Made by a program: the position numbers and the translations under genes. Below the pieces are notes generated by a model that was not told the origin of the DNA, did not search any database, and worked only from the letters and a program-made list of their open reading frames with translations. A stretch of DNA of 64,000 nt from Parvularcula sp964219355 (GTDB lineage Bacteria > Pseudomonadota > Alphaproteobacteria > Caulobacterales > Parvularculaceae), in assembly GCA_964219355.1 (NCBI GenBank), contig CAXPOZ010000003.1, positions 372,001 through 436,000 of the forward strand, in the 5' to 3' direction. Below, in pieces: positions 1 through 9,651 of this stretch (its first letter is position 1; each line of letters starts with the position of its first letter).

Positions 1-2031
1 GCAGAATCTCGCGCAGAGCCGGAAGAAGAAAAAGCGCCGCGCGAGCCGACGGAAGAAGAGCTCGCTGCCCGTCAGCGCGCCGAAGAAATCGCCGACCTTC
101 AGCGGCGTTATGACGAGGCCCGCCGCGAACGCGACCGCCTTCTGAAAAACTACCGCATTCAGGAAGTCATCAAGCGCCGCCAGATCATGCTGGTGCAGGT
201 CGTCAAGGAAGAGCGCGGCAATAAGGGCGCAGCCCTGACGACTTACCTCTCACTAGCCGGCCGTTACGGCGTTCTGATGCCGAATAATTCGCGTGGTGGC
301 GGCGTCAGCCGCAAGATCTCGAACCAGTCCGACCGCCGCCGTCTGAGAAAAGCAATTGCCAGCCTCGACGTGCCGCACGGCCAGGGGCTGATCATCCGCA
401 CGGCGGGTGCCAAGCGCACCAAGGCGGAGATCAAACGCGACTATGACTACCTCGCCCGTCTGTGGGATACGATCCGTGAGCAGACATTAAAGTCTGTCGC
501 GCCATGCTGCATCTATGAGGAAGCCAGCCTGATCAAACGGGCGATCCGCGACCTTTATGACAAGGACACATCCGAGATCCTGGTCGAAGGTGAAGAAGGC
601 TATCGTGAAGCCAAAGACTTCATGAAAATGCTGATGCCGAGCCACGCCAAGAACGTGCAGCCCTATCGCGAGAAAGAGCCCCTCTTCCTGCGTCATGGCG
701 TCGAGCGTCAGCTCGATGAAATGTACCAGCCAGTGGTGAACCTCAAATCGGGCGGTTACCTCGTTATTCAGCAGACGGAAGCTCTGATCTCCGTCGATGT
801 GAACTCCGGCAAGGCGACCAAGGAACGCAATGTCGAGGCCACCGCGCTGAAGACCAACTCTGAAGCTGCCGTGGAACTTGCCCGGCAATGCCGCCTGCGT
901 GACCTTGCGGGCCTCATCGTCGTCGACTTCATCGACATGGATGAGAACCGCAATAACCGCAGTGTCGAGAAGAAATTCAAGGACGCGCTCAAACATGACC
1001 GCGCCCGTATCCAGGTTGGCTCGATTTCGAATTTCGGCCTTCTTGAAATGTCACGCCAGCGCCGCCGCTCCGGCATTGTCGACGGCACGACCCGGCTCTG
1101 CCCGGTCTGTGACGGCTCGGGCTTTGTCCGCTCGGTTGAAATGGCCGCGCTGCGCATCCTGCGCTCGATTGAGGAAAAAGCCGTCTCCGACCGTGCCGCA
1201 CAAGTCACGGCGACGACCGCGCTCGATGTTGCTCTCTATATCCTCAACCAGAAACGTGGCTGGCTGAACCGGATCGAGGACAGCTACGGCGTCACTATCG
1301 AGATCAATGGCGATCACGAGAAGACCGGTGATCAGTATGAGGTGCAAACCTCCGGCAAGGCGCGCGATGTTGATACGCTCCGCCAGTCTGCCGCTGTTGA
1401 GATCGGTGATGTCACCGTCGAGCACGAGAGTGACGAGGATGACACCGCTGAAGCCGACAACAATGTCGAAGCGGATGATGATCGTCAGGATAATGACGAA
1501 AGCCGTGCCGACAGCGATGACGACAAGCCGAAGAAGAAACGCCGCCGGCGGCGCCGCCGGAAATCCGATTCAGATGATGACGACTCGGCCCGCGCCGATG
1601 GCGAGGACGAAACCTCTTCATCAGATGAGGATGGCGAATCTGAAGCCCGTTCTGATGACGCGGACGACGACACCGACAGCGATGGCGAGCCCAAGCGCAA
1701 ACGCCGCCGCGGACGCCGCGGTGGCCGGGGCCGCAAGAGTGAACAGGCCGATGCATCCGATGAGACGTCGTCAGATGAGGACGGCAAGGCTGAGAAGGCT
1801 GACGCCGACACCGCCAAGGCAGATGACGCAAACGCCGTGACTGAAGAGGTCACCGAGAGCGCCGAACCCGTGACCGCTCAGGAAGAAGCAGAGCCCGAGC
1901 CGACGCCGGAACCGGCCCCGCCGCGTGCGGCTGCCAGCATCCATGAGCCCCTCCCGGAGGATGATAAAAAGGATGATAAGGCGCCCAAGCGTGGCGGTTG
2001 GTGGCAGCGTGCCTTCGGGAATGGCGACTGA
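1..2031 (+). CDS. rne: Ribonuclease E (5' end outside window)
   Basis: The reading frame is open from base 1, so this is the C-terminal part of RNase E, the endoribonuclease that starts mRNA decay and processes stable RNAs and scaffolds the degradosome. Visible in order: an arginine- and glutamate-rich helical stretch, the end of the S1/5'-sensor region (VQVVKEERGNKGAALTTYLS), the DNase I-like catalytic core with ISVDVNSGK and GLIVVDFIDMDEN (Mg-binding Asp), and the Zn-link cysteines CPVCDGSG. The tail from about base 1420 is long and disordered, with acidic runs alternating with Arg/Lys-rich blocks (bases about 1528-1560 and 1690-1735), as expected for RNA- and partner-binding segments. An ATG at 187 lies inside the conserved core and is not the start. 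Confidence 0.95.
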   Translation, partial: AESRAEPEEEKAPREPTEEELAARQRAEEIADLQRRYDEARRERDRLLKNYRIQEVIKRRQIMLVQVVKEERGNKGAALTTYLSLAGRYGVLMPNNSRGGGVSRKISNQSDRRRLRKAIASLDVPHGQGLIIRTAGAKRTKAEIKRDYDYLARLWDTIREQTLKSVAPCCIYEEASLIKRAIRDLYDKDTSEILVEGEEGYREAKDFMKMLMPSHAKNVQPYREKEPLFLRHGVERQLDEMYQPVVNLKSGGYLVIQQTEALISVDVNSGKATKERNVEATALKTNSEAAVELARQCRLRDLAGLIVVDFIDMDENRNNRSVEKKFKDALKHDRARIQVGSISNFGLLEMSRQRRRSGIVDGTTRLCPVCDGSGFVRSVEMAALRILRSIEEKAVSDRAAQVTATTALDVALYILNQKRGWLNRIEDSYGVTIEINGDHEKTGDQYEVQTSGKARDVDTLRQSAAVEIGDVTVEHESDEDDTAEADNNVEADDDRQDNDESRADSDDDKPKKKRRRRRRRKSDSDDDDSARADGEDETSSSDEDGESEARSDDADDDTDSDGEPKRKRRRGRRGGRGRKSEQADASDETSSDEDGKAEKADADTAKADDANAVTEEVTESAEPVTAQEEAEPEPTPEPAPPRAAASIHEPLPEDDKKDDKAPKRGGWWQRAFGNGD

Positions 2032-2135
2032 CCCCGCGCGCTTAACCGCATTTCATGGCAAAAGGGGTGGAGCGCGCGCGTTCCCCCGCTAGACTGGGCG
2101 CTTGCCGGGCGGCGAGCGCCCTTTTGAGGTCTTAT

Positions 2136-3512
2136 ATGTCAGTGATGAGCTTCCGGCCCATCTTCTTGCGCCTGTCCGTCTGCCTTGCCGCCCTCTTCGG
2201 GTGGATGGGCATTGCATCGGCGCAGACCCTCCTGCGGGATGCCGAGATCGAGCAATTCCTCGAGGACTATACCCGACCGCTCATGGAAGTCGCTGGCATC
2301 AACCCCGAGGGCATTGAGATCCTGATTGTCGGGGATCCCAATTTCAACGCTTTCGCGGGGCCCGGCGTGATGGGCATGAATACCGGCACGATCCTCATGG
2401 CTGAGACGCCCAATGAAATTGAAGGCGTCCTTGCGCACGAGGTCGGCCACCTTGCCGGCGCGCACTCGGTTCGCGGTCCTGAGGCCTATGCCAAGGCCTC
2501 CCGCCCCGCCATGCTCAGCCTTGTGCTTGGCGCGGCAGCTATTGCCGCTGGCGCGCCGCCCGAAGCCGGTTTCGGCATTCTCGGCCTGGGCCAGAACGCG
2601 GCGCTAGGGACGGCCTTGACCTACAGCCGAGGTCAGGAATCGGCCGCTGATCAGGCCGCCATCTCTTATCTTGAAGCGATCGGTCATTCCGGCCGGGGGC
2701 TGATGACCTCGTTTGAACGGCTGTCGAACCAGCTCCTCCTCTCGGGCCGGGATGTGAAGCCCTACCTTCAGACCCACCCGATCGGCCTCAAACGGGTTGC
2801 CGCGCTCAATGACCGCGCGTCCCAGATGCAGCATTTCGGCGACACTGACAGCGAAGAGGAAATCTTCCGGCTGCACATGATCCAGGCGAAGATCACAGGC
2901 TTCATGAGCGAGCCCTTCACGACTTTACGCAAATATCCGCTCTCCGATCAGACTCAGCCCGCCCGCTATGCCCGTGCCGTCGCTTATTATCGGGACAGCC
3001 GTCTTGAGAAGGCGCTGACGGAGATCGACCGACTGATTGTGGACGACCCGGACAACCCCTTCTTTGAAGAACTCAAAGGCCAGATGCTGTTCGAGCACGG
3101 CAAAGTCCGTGAGGCAGTCGAGCCGCACCGCAAATCGGTCGAGCTCGCCCCGCAATATGCGCTTCTCAAGATCAACCTCGCCCGCGCCCTCGTCGCATTA
3201 GAGGGCGATGAGGAAGTGACCGAAGGCATCACCCTCCTGCAAACAGCCCTCGTTCAGGAGCCCGACAACAGCTTTGCCTGGAGCGAACTTGCCCGCGCCT
3301 ATGCAGTCAAACGCAATGAGCCGATGGCTGCGCTCTCACATGCCGAGGCGCTCTTCTCTGTCGGCAACACGCCGGAAGCCCACCGGTTTGCGAGCCTTGC
3401 GCGCGACAAGCTGACCCCCGGCACACCGGAGCACCTGCGGGCGCTTGACATTATCCGTGCCTCCGAAGACGACGCTCGCCGCGCTCGGGCGCGGGGCGGA
3501 AACCGCCGCTGA
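2136..3512 (+). CDS. Secreted M48 metalloprotease with TPR tail (BepA-like)
   Basis: A periplasmic zinc metalloprotease of the BepA/YfgC type, which helps assemble or clear outer-membrane proteins. The signal peptide is clear when translation starts at 2136 (about residues 1-27, ending ASAQT), and GAGG lies 6 bases upstream. The frame also opens at an ATG at 2055, but that would bury the signal peptide. The zinc motif HEVGH is at residues 101-105 in the context VLAHEVGHLAGAHS, with a third-ligand region around GQESAADQAA. The C-terminal half has TPR-like helices (ALTEIDRLIVDDPDNPFFEEL and following), as in BepA. It lies 25 bases before a DsbA-like gene, suggesting shared work on envelope protein folding. 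Family assignment is firm; the substrate is inferred. Confidence 0.9.
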   Translation: MSVMSFRPIFLRLSVCLAALFGWMGIASAQTLLRDAEIEQFLEDYTRPLMEVAGINPEGIEILIVGDPNFNAFAGPGVMGMNTGTILMAETPNEIEGVLAHEVGHLAGAHSVRGPEAYAKASRPAMLSLVLGAAAIAAGAPPEAGFGILGLGQNAALGTALTYSRGQESAADQAAISYLEAIGHSGRGLMTSFERLSNQLLLSGRDVKPYLQTHPIGLKRVAALNDRASQMQHFGDTDSEEEIFRLHMIQAKITGFMSEPFTTLRKYPLSDQTQPARYARAVAYYRDSRLEKALTEIDRLIVDDPDNPFFEELKGQMLFEHGKVREAVEPHRKSVELAPQYALLKINLARALVALEGDEEVTEGITLLQTALVQEPDNSFAWSELARAYAVKRNEPMAALSHAEALFSVGNTPEAHRFASLARDKLTPGTPEHLRALDIIRASEDDARRARARGGNRR

Positions 3513-3537
3513 CCCTTATTCTTACGGAGTAGATGCC

Positions 3538-4329
3538 ATGTCAGGCCGTACCCTGCCCCTCGCTGTAGCCGCTCTCATGGGGATTGCCGCCCTTGGCGAT
3601 ATCGCGACCAGCCCCTCGCTTGCTGCCACGCAAAAAAGCGAGGCGGAGATCGAGGAAATCGTCCGCAATTATCTGCTCGAGAATCCCGAAGTCATCTTTG
3701 AGTCCGTTCAGCGCTACCGCGAAAAGCAGGAAGCCCTCGAGGCCGCCGCAGCAGCTGAAACCGCACGCGGCTACCTGCCGGAGCTTCGCTCAAACCCGGC
3801 CGGACAGGTTGTGCCCGCCCCAAGTGGGGATGCAGAAATAGTGGTTGTCGAGTTCTTTGACTACAATTGCTCAGCCTGCCGCTTCGCTGCCGATTTTGTC
3901 TTTGAACTTCAAGAAGATGACCCCAATATCGAACTCGTCTTCCAGGAACTCCCGGTCACAAATCGTCTATCGCGCGGACCTTCTCTCCTGGCGCTCTCCG
4001 TCGCGGATACTGACGGCTATGTTGGTTTTCACCGTGCGATGATGAAGCATGACAGCCTGATTGATCAGGACGTTGCGGCCTCCATCGCCAAAGACCTCGG
4101 CCTTCCCCAAGCGGCGATTAGATCCGCCATGCAAGAAGGTGATTTCCAGGCAAGCCTGCATGAGCGCCTCGATGCGTCGATGGATCTCGCGGATGAGCTT
4201 GGCATCGGTGCAACCCCTGCGTTCATCGTCGCGTCCGCAGATGGTGAATATGTTCGCGTCTTCGAAGGTTTTTACGGTCCGAACGTCATGGAAATGATAG
4301 CGGAAGCAAAGAATGCGTCGCGTAAATAG
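3538..4329 (+). CDS. DsbA-family thiol:disulfide oxidoreductase
   Basis: A periplasmic thioredoxin-fold protein of the DsbA/DsbG/Com1 type. The start at 3538 gives an N-terminal export signal (LPLAVAALMGIAALG...SLAATQ), with CGGAG about 9 bases upstream. A helical, Glu-rich linker follows, with the motif VRNYLLENPEVIFES typical of alphaproteobacterial members. The redox site is C111-S-A-C114 in FFDYNCSACRFA, and the cis-proline loop is GIGATPAFIV. The Ser-Ala dipeptide between the cysteines differs from the more common Gly-Tyr and may shift the redox potential (inference). It probably forms or isomerises disulfides in exported proteins and sits just downstream of the M48 protease. Confidence 0.9.
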   Translation: MSGRTLPLAVAALMGIAALGDIATSPSLAATQKSEAEIEEIVRNYLLENPEVIFESVQRYREKQEALEAAAAAETARGYLPELRSNPAGQVVPAPSGDAEIVVVEFFDYNCSACRFAADFVFELQEDDPNIELVFQELPVTNRLSRGPSLLALSVADTDGYVGFHRAMMKHDSLIDQDVAASIAKDLGLPQAAIRSAMQEGDFQASLHERLDASMDLADELGIGATPAFIVASADGEYVRVFEGFYGPNVMEMIAEAKNASRK

Positions 4330-4437
4330 GTGAGCATTTTCTGCCACGCTCTGTCATGAAACTGTGGCAAATTTGCAATCTTGGGGAAGAAGTTAACCGC
4401 CCTTCCCCGCCCCAAGCCTGAACGGGCCCGGCTTCAA

Positions 4438-4466
4438 TTGACACTTTTGTGAAACGCCCGTTAGCT
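4438..4466 (+). promoter_or_regulatory. Promoter of first TonB-dependent receptor
   Basis: TTGACA at 4438-4443, then 17 bases, then TTAGCT at 4461-4466. The spacer begins CTTTTGTGAAA. The same arrangement, TTGACA-(G)TTTTGTGAAG-17 bases-TTACGT, precedes the second receptor at 12617, and both are followed by leaders of about 112-115 bases. Conservation between otherwise unlike intergenic regions is the main evidence. The -10 match is weak by sigma-70 standards. Confidence 0.55.
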
Positions 4467-4581
4467 TTTAAACAAGGTGTCGAGCATAGGCACCAGACAA
4501 CTCGGCCGTGATTCCAGCACAGGGATGAGCGGTACGTGACCAGTCGTCCTATCCGGGGCGATGAACCAGAATGGGGTTAAG

Positions 4582-7509
4582 ATGACCAATACCTTTGATA
4601 AAAAGTCTGCGTTCCGCGCAGCGCTTATCGGCGGTGCGTCTGTCCTCGCAATGTCGGCTGCGCCGGCATTTGCACAGGATGATGACGATGCTGCCAGTGA
4701 CGATAAAGTTATCGTCACCGGTTCGCGGATTGCGAACCCATCGCTGACGGGCTCCAGCCCGATCACCACTGTTGGCGCCGTCGACCTGTCGCTCTCCAAC
4801 ACGGTGAACTCCGAGCAGTTCCTCAACGCGCTGCCGCAAACCGTTCCGGGCTTCGACTCTTCGTCGAACAACCCAGGTATCGGTGAAGCCACCGTCAACC
4901 TGCGTGGCCTTGGTGCAGTCCGGACGCTCGTTCTCGTCAACGGCCGTCGTTATGTGTCTTCGAACCAGAACGCTGGTGTCGTCGACCTCAACACCATCCC
5001 GACCGCTCTCGTTGAGCGCGTCGACATCCTGACCGGTGGCGCCTCGGCGACCTACGGTTCGGAAGCTATGGCCGGTGTTGTGAACTTCATCCTGAAGGAC
5101 GACTTCGAAGGCATTCAACTCGACACCTCTTACGAGATGACCGAAGAGAATGACGGCGAGATCTTCAACACCTCTCTCACCGTGGGCGGCAACTTCGACA
5201 ATGGTCGTGGTAACGCTGTTCTGAACGTTGGTTACACCGATCGTCAGTCTGTCTTCCAGGGCGACCGCGCAGAAGCCGGCGTGACCCTGAACGATGTAGG
5301 AACCGGTTTCTCCGAATCCGGCTCGGTCAACATTCCGTCGACCCTCGTTCTGGACCCGAGCTTCTTCGGTGGCGACGAGTTCAACTTCACCCAAGCTCTG
5401 GGCATCACGCCGCCTTGTACGCAAGAAGGCACGACGCTCGACAGCTCGATGACGTACTGTACTTCGGACAGCTTCGGCTTCCTGTTCGACCCGGATGGGT
5501 CGGGCGCGCTGCCGTTCATCAATGGTGGTCCGAACAACACGCGTTATAACTACGCGCCGGCAAACTACCTGCAGATCCCGCAAGAGCGTTACAACGTTTA
5601 TGCTTCTGCAACGTACGACATCACCCCGACAGTCGAAGCATTCGCTCAGGCGATCTTCGTGTCGAGCCAAACCGAGCAGCTGCTTGCACCGACTCCGGTT
5701 GGTTCGCTGACGGTTACTGTCAACTTCGACAACCCGTTCATCGCGGGCGAAACCGACGTTCTCGACCTGCTGCAACAGCTGCAGGACCAGAACATCGCTT
5801 CCGGTTTCTCGTCGAGCACGGACAGTGACGGCAACGGTACGCCGGACGCTCAGCTCTTCACCTATCGCCGGACGCTTGAGCTCGGTGGCCGTGTTTCGGA
5901 CATCCGCAACGACAGCTTCCAGCTTCAAGGCGGCCTTCGCGGTACGCTTTGGGATAGCTGGGACTGGAACCTCTTTGGTTCGTTCGGTCAGGCTGAAACC
6001 TCGATTACGCAGACCGGTAACGTCGACATCCTGCTTTACCAAGCTGCTGTTGCGAACAACTCCGCCAACATCTTCGAACCGAATGGTGTTGATCCGGCTG
6101 TTGCTGCCGGCTTCGGTGTCACGGGTGCTATCGACGGTGTTACCGAGAAAACTGAGATCTCGGCTGACATCTCCGGTGAGCTTCCGCAACTCTCCTCGCC
6201 TTGGGCAACGAACCCGACTTCGGTCGCTTTCGGTGTCGAATATCGTGAAGAGTCGCTGTCGACCGCTGGTACGGGCCTTGGCCCGACGATCGTCGGCTTC
6301 AACCAGGCTCCGGCAACTTCTGGTTCGTTCACTGTCAACGATGTCTTCGTTGAAGCAAACGTTCCGCTGATCGAAGATGTCGACCTGATTGACGAGCTCG
6401 TCTTCACTGGCGCCTTCCGTCGGTCGGACTACTCGACTGTTGGTGACGTCAACTCCTACGCTGCCGGCCTGAGCTGGACCCCGACTTCGGGTCTCCGCTT
6501 CCGTGGTCAGTATCAGCGCGCTGTGCGTGCACCGAACATCGGTGAACTGTTCCAGCCGCAGGTCAATGGCTTCCCGGGCGTTTCCGACCCTTGCTCGGGC
6601 GGTGCGAACGGTGCGTATGACGGTTACGATGCTTCCACGCAGGCGACTGTCATGGCCAACTGTATTGCTGACGGTGTTCCGTCCGCTCAGGTTGGTGCCA
6701 ACCTTCAGGTCAACGCGCAGATCCAGGGCCTCTTCGGTGGTAACCCGGCTCTGGAAGAAGAAGTTGCTGACACCTACACCTACGGTGTGGTCTGGGAGCC
6801 TAACTTCGTTGATAACCTCGCGATCACGCTCGACTACTACGACATCGAGATCGAGAACGTTATCACCACGGTTCCGTCTCAGACGGTCTTCGACCTTTGT
6901 TACGTTTCGGGCATCTCGTCCTTCTGTAACAACATCACGCGTGGCCCGGGTGGTCAGGTCTCTATCTTCAACTCCTCGCTCCAGAACGTTGCTGCTCTGG
7001 TCGCGAAGGGCGTCGATATGTCGATCGACTACTCCTACGACACGGCTGAGTGGGGTACCTTCGGTATCTACTCACTCATCACGTATCAGGAAGAAAACTC
7101 GCTGCAATCGCTGCCGACCGAATCTCCGGTTGACTGCGTAGGCTACTACGGTGCCACGTGTGGCGAGCCGACTCCGGAGTGGAAGTACAACACGCGCTTC
7201 GACTGGTCGATGGGCCCGTACGGCGCTCGCCTTCGCTGGCAGCGTCTTGGTGAAGTTCAGGACGACCTGTTCCAGGACGGCGGTACGCCGAACCTGTTCG
7301 TCGAAGGTGTTGATGCCTACGACCAGTACGACCTGACCCTGTTCTACACGATGAACGACAACGTCTACTGGCAGTTCGGTATCGAAAACCTGACTGACGA
7401 AGACTTCGTCATCATCGGTGACGCTTCGGCAGAACAGTCGAACACCTACCCGGCGTCTTACGACACGCTTGGCCGGACCTACTTCGGTCGTGTCGTTCTG
7501 TCCTGGTAA
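4582..7509 (+). CDS. TonB-dependent receptor
   Basis: An outer-membrane active transporter of about 975 residues. It has a Sec signal ending AAPAFAQ, an acidic linker, a TonB-box-like stretch (DKVIVTGSRI), a plug domain (ATVNLRGLG, VLVNGRR, VERVDILTGGASATYGS, AGVVNFILKDDF) and a long beta-barrel with the terminal strand ending in VVLSW. The ATG at 4582 is preferred: it has a GGGG Shine-Dalgarno, and the same block (AATGGGGTTAA-R-ATGACCAATAC) occurs at the start of the second receptor. An in-frame ATG at 4561 would add seven residues before the shared MTNT start. Codon use is rich in GGT, GCT and GTT compared with neighbours, as expected for a highly expressed gene. Substrate unknown; the neighbours suggest a peptide or modified peptide. 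Confidence 0.95.
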   Translation: MTNTFDKKSAFRAALIGGASVLAMSAAPAFAQDDDDAASDDKVIVTGSRIANPSLTGSSPITTVGAVDLSLSNTVNSEQFLNALPQTVPGFDSSSNNPGIGEATVNLRGLGAVRTLVLVNGRRYVSSNQNAGVVDLNTIPTALVERVDILTGGASATYGSEAMAGVVNFILKDDFEGIQLDTSYEMTEENDGEIFNTSLTVGGNFDNGRGNAVLNVGYTDRQSVFQGDRAEAGVTLNDVGTGFSESGSVNIPSTLVLDPSFFGGDEFNFTQALGITPPCTQEGTTLDSSMTYCTSDSFGFLFDPDGSGALPFINGGPNNTRYNYAPANYLQIPQERYNVYASATYDITPTVEAFAQAIFVSSQTEQLLAPTPVGSLTVTVNFDNPFIAGETDVLDLLQQLQDQNIASGFSSSTDSDGNGTPDAQLFTYRRTLELGGRVSDIRNDSFQLQGGLRGTLWDSWDWNLFGSFGQAETSITQTGNVDILLYQAAVANNSANIFEPNGVDPAVAAGFGVTGAIDGVTEKTEISADISGELPQLSSPWATNPTSVAFGVEYREESLSTAGTGLGPTIVGFNQAPATSGSFTVNDVFVEANVPLIEDVDLIDELVFTGAFRRSDYSTVGDVNSYAAGLSWTPTSGLRFRGQYQRAVRAPNIGELFQPQVNGFPGVSDPCSGGANGAYDGYDASTQATVMANCIADGVPSAQVGANLQVNAQIQGLFGGNPALEEEVADTYTYGVVWEPNFVDNLAITLDYYDIEIENVITTVPSQTVFDLCYVSGISSFCNNITRGPGGQVSIFNSSLQNVAALVAKGVDMSIDYSYDTAEWGTFGIYSLITYQEENSLQSLPTESPVDCVGYYGATCGEPTPEWKYNTRFDWSMGPYGARLRWQRLGEVQDDLFQDGGTPNLFVEGVDAYDQYDLTLFYTMNDNVYWQFGIENLTDEDFVIIGDASAEQSNTYPASYDTLGRTYFGRVVLSW

Positions 7510-7531
7510 GGATTACGACATAGAATACGGG

Positions 7532-7561
7532 AAAGGCGGGCCTTCGGGCCCGCCTTTTTCT
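7532..7561 (+). terminator. Rho-independent terminator after receptor 1
   Basis: Perfect 8-bp GC stem, GGCGGGCC at 7535-7542 and GGCCCGCC at 7547-7554, with a TTCG tetraloop and a run of five T. It starts 22 bases after the receptor stop codon. AAA on the 5' side can also pair with the T run, so it could act in both directions. Confidence 0.93.
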
Positions 7562-7630
7562 TTGTGCCAGTCATGTGCACCGACGCTGAGGCAGGTCGAC
7601 TGAACTTCCAGATTTATCCTGAAATCAGGT

Positions 7631-9622
7631 CTAGCTCTGAAGCGCTGCGGCAACTGCGGCATCCAGCTCGCTGGCATAGCCTTCCATCAGAGGCCGTAAT
7701 AGCGATCCGCCATCTGAGGATTTAGGCGAGATCTCGCCCCTCACCTGCACGCTAGAGAACGTCGCGATGCGATTGCCGCTTGAGGATGCATCCGCGCAGG
7801 CCTCATCCCAGTCGAGCCCTACTTTCGCGATCAGCTCTGGGATCTGCCCCGCGGGATCCGCCGCCAGCCCGTCATAATCAAAGATTGCCGTCGCATCCGG
7901 CCGTGCCCGGACAAAGCGGGCACTCGCACCCATATAGACAGGGTAGTAATGCGCGATATCCTCAAACCGGTGTGACCAGCTATAGGGAAATGGAAACTGG
8001 TGGCGAAATACACTGACCGCCACATCGAACGGTACGCGCGTCGTTAGCAGGAACCGCGCTTTAGGAAAGAGCGCCGCAAATAGCGGGATCGCGAGTGCAT
8101 TTCCTGGCATCTTGTCCGTGAAATAATCCGTGCCGATATCACCTGTTCCGGTGAGATATTCCCGGCGCAGATCATCGGCATTTTCCTTGAGCCAGCCGAC
8201 AGAAGCTTCAGCCCCAGACTCGCGGATTTTATAGAGATATTTCTCAAGTAGTTTAGGCCCGACGACCCGTTCACCAAGCGGAGCCACCTTGCCATGCGAG
8301 GCAATAATCCGCTCGATGAGCGTCGTGCCAGAGCGCGGCATGCCGGTGATGAATATCGGAACTGGGCCGTCAGCCTCGCCAAGATCGACGCCCTCAAGCA
8401 AGGCACCAGCTTCTTCAAGCAAGGTGACGTCCTTTTCCATCACCTTTGAATCATAAGGATAACCGCGTGCGGCGCCCTCGGCAGCTCGCCGTTCATTGCC
8501 CTGACGATAAAAATCAAGGGCGTCTTCAGCTTCGCGTTCCCGGAACGCCACATCGCCGAGCGCGAAAGCAAGCCCTGCCTCAAGCCCTTGATCGGCGACA
8601 CCAGCCTTTAGCAGAGTCGTCATTTTTTCTTTATACGGCAGATCGATCTGTCCGCGAGTGACGATCACCAATTGCAGATAAGATCTGACGCTTTCGGGAT
8701 CAGCTGAAATCGCCGCCTCGCAAAGCCTTTGAGCTTCATCCAGTTCGCCTTCGAAGGTTTTGAGCCGCGCAAGCGAGGTCAATGCATCTGCACTTCTTGG
8801 CAATTGGCGGGCCGCTTCGGTGAGATATTTGCCGGCCTCGTCGAACCGCTGGGCATTAAGGCAAATCCGCCCATACATTAGTTTATCGTCCGCATCCGGG
8901 CTCGCCTGCTCTTCGATCAGGGGGCGGAAGAGATCGGCCGCCTCTTCAATGTTGCCTAGCTCCAGCTCGGCCCGGGACGCGTAGCGACGCGCCTTGGTGT
9001 TTTGCGGCTCGGCTTGGTGCCACGCCGTTGCCACCTTTTGCAGATCATCCCATTTGCCTGCCGCAATCGCCAGCTCTGCTGCTATCGGATGAAGGCTTTG
9101 AAGAGGTGCGCCTTTGCCTCGCGCGCGGTCGAGCGCCTGCCGCGCGCCATCGAACTCTTTTGCCATAATGCCGTGAAGGGCGGCGCGCATCTCGATCGTG
9201 ACATCTGCCGCACCCATCGCCGAAAGGCGCTCAAGAGCCTGAAATCCTTCACCGAACTGCTTTGTGCGTTCCGCCGCATCGGCAAGATGCCGGAGCGCGA
9301 GAGGCTGATCCGGCGCGAGCCTTACCGCAATCCGCGCCTCCTCCAGCGCTGGCGCTGCCGCCCCTGCTTTCAGGTATAGCCCGGCCAGATTGATCCGTGC
9401 GGGCCAGAAATTCGTATCCAGCGCGATAGCGGATTTTAGGTATTTCTCCGCCTCCTGAGGGTTGCCGCGCTCCTGCGCGAGCAGGCCCATCAGTTGAAGC
9501 CCGTCAATATGGCGCGGATCTGCAGCGAGCAGCGCCCGCAGGGTCTCGTCGGCTTCAGCCAGCCTGCCGGCGCGCAAGGCTTTCGCTGCGCGTTCGGCCA
9601 TCTCATCCAATTTGGCAGTCAT
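7631..9622 (-). CDS. TPR-repeat sulfotransferase
   Basis: A protein of about 663 residues. The N-terminal two-thirds are TPR repeats (GRLAEADETLRALLAADPRH, GNPQEAEKYLKSAIALDTN and others). The C-terminal domain is a PAPS-dependent sulfotransferase, with the 5'-phosphosulfate loop FITGMPRSGTTLIERI near residue 425 and the downstream FLLTTRVPFDVAVSVFR region resembling the 3'-phosphate-binding segment. No signal peptide is seen, so it is probably cytoplasmic. The frame extends to a TTG at 9652, but ATG at 9622 (AGGG nine bases upstream) or 9640 is more plausible. It is divergent from the TPR-oxygenase gene, with only about 30-50 bases between starts, so the pair probably share control. The acceptor is unknown. 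Confidence 0.88.
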   Translation of the reverse strand: MTAKLDEMAERAAKALRAGRLAEADETLRALLAADPRHIDGLQLMGLLAQERGNPQEAEKYLKSAIALDTNFWPARINLAGLYLKAGAAAPALEEARIAVRLAPDQPLALRHLADAAERTKQFGEGFQALERLSAMGAADVTIEMRAALHGIMAKEFDGARQALDRARGKGAPLQSLHPIAAELAIAAGKWDDLQKVATAWHQAEPQNTKARRYASRAELELGNIEEAADLFRPLIEEQASPDADDKLMYGRICLNAQRFDEAGKYLTEAARQLPRSADALTSLARLKTFEGELDEAQRLCEAAISADPESVRSYLQLVIVTRGQIDLPYKEKMTTLLKAGVADQGLEAGLAFALGDVAFREREAEDALDFYRQGNERRAAEGAARGYPYDSKVMEKDVTLLEEAGALLEGVDLGEADGPVPIFITGMPRSGTTLIERIIASHGKVAPLGERVVGPKLLEKYLYKIRESGAEASVGWLKENADDLRREYLTGTGDIGTDYFTDKMPGNALAIPLFAALFPKARFLLTTRVPFDVAVSVFRHQFPFPYSWSHRFEDIAHYYPVYMGASARFVRARPDATAIFDYDGLAADPAGQIPELIAKVGLDWDEACADASSSGNRIATFSSVQVRGEISPKSSDGGSLLRPLMEGYASELDAAVAAALQS

Positions 9623-9651
9623 GGCGAGACGCCCTAGCATCGCTCCCTTCA

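Noticed and set aside
4380..4416. Inverted repeat CTTGGGG/CCCCAAG before receptor 1
   Set aside because: Loop is long, alternative pairings compete and no T run follows; too weak to call a terminator or operator.
4549..6189. Long antisense open frame (546 codons) opposite the first TonB receptor
   Set aside because: It mirrors the receptor's codon bias, has no family motif and no ribosome-binding site; the plus-strand gene is unambiguous.
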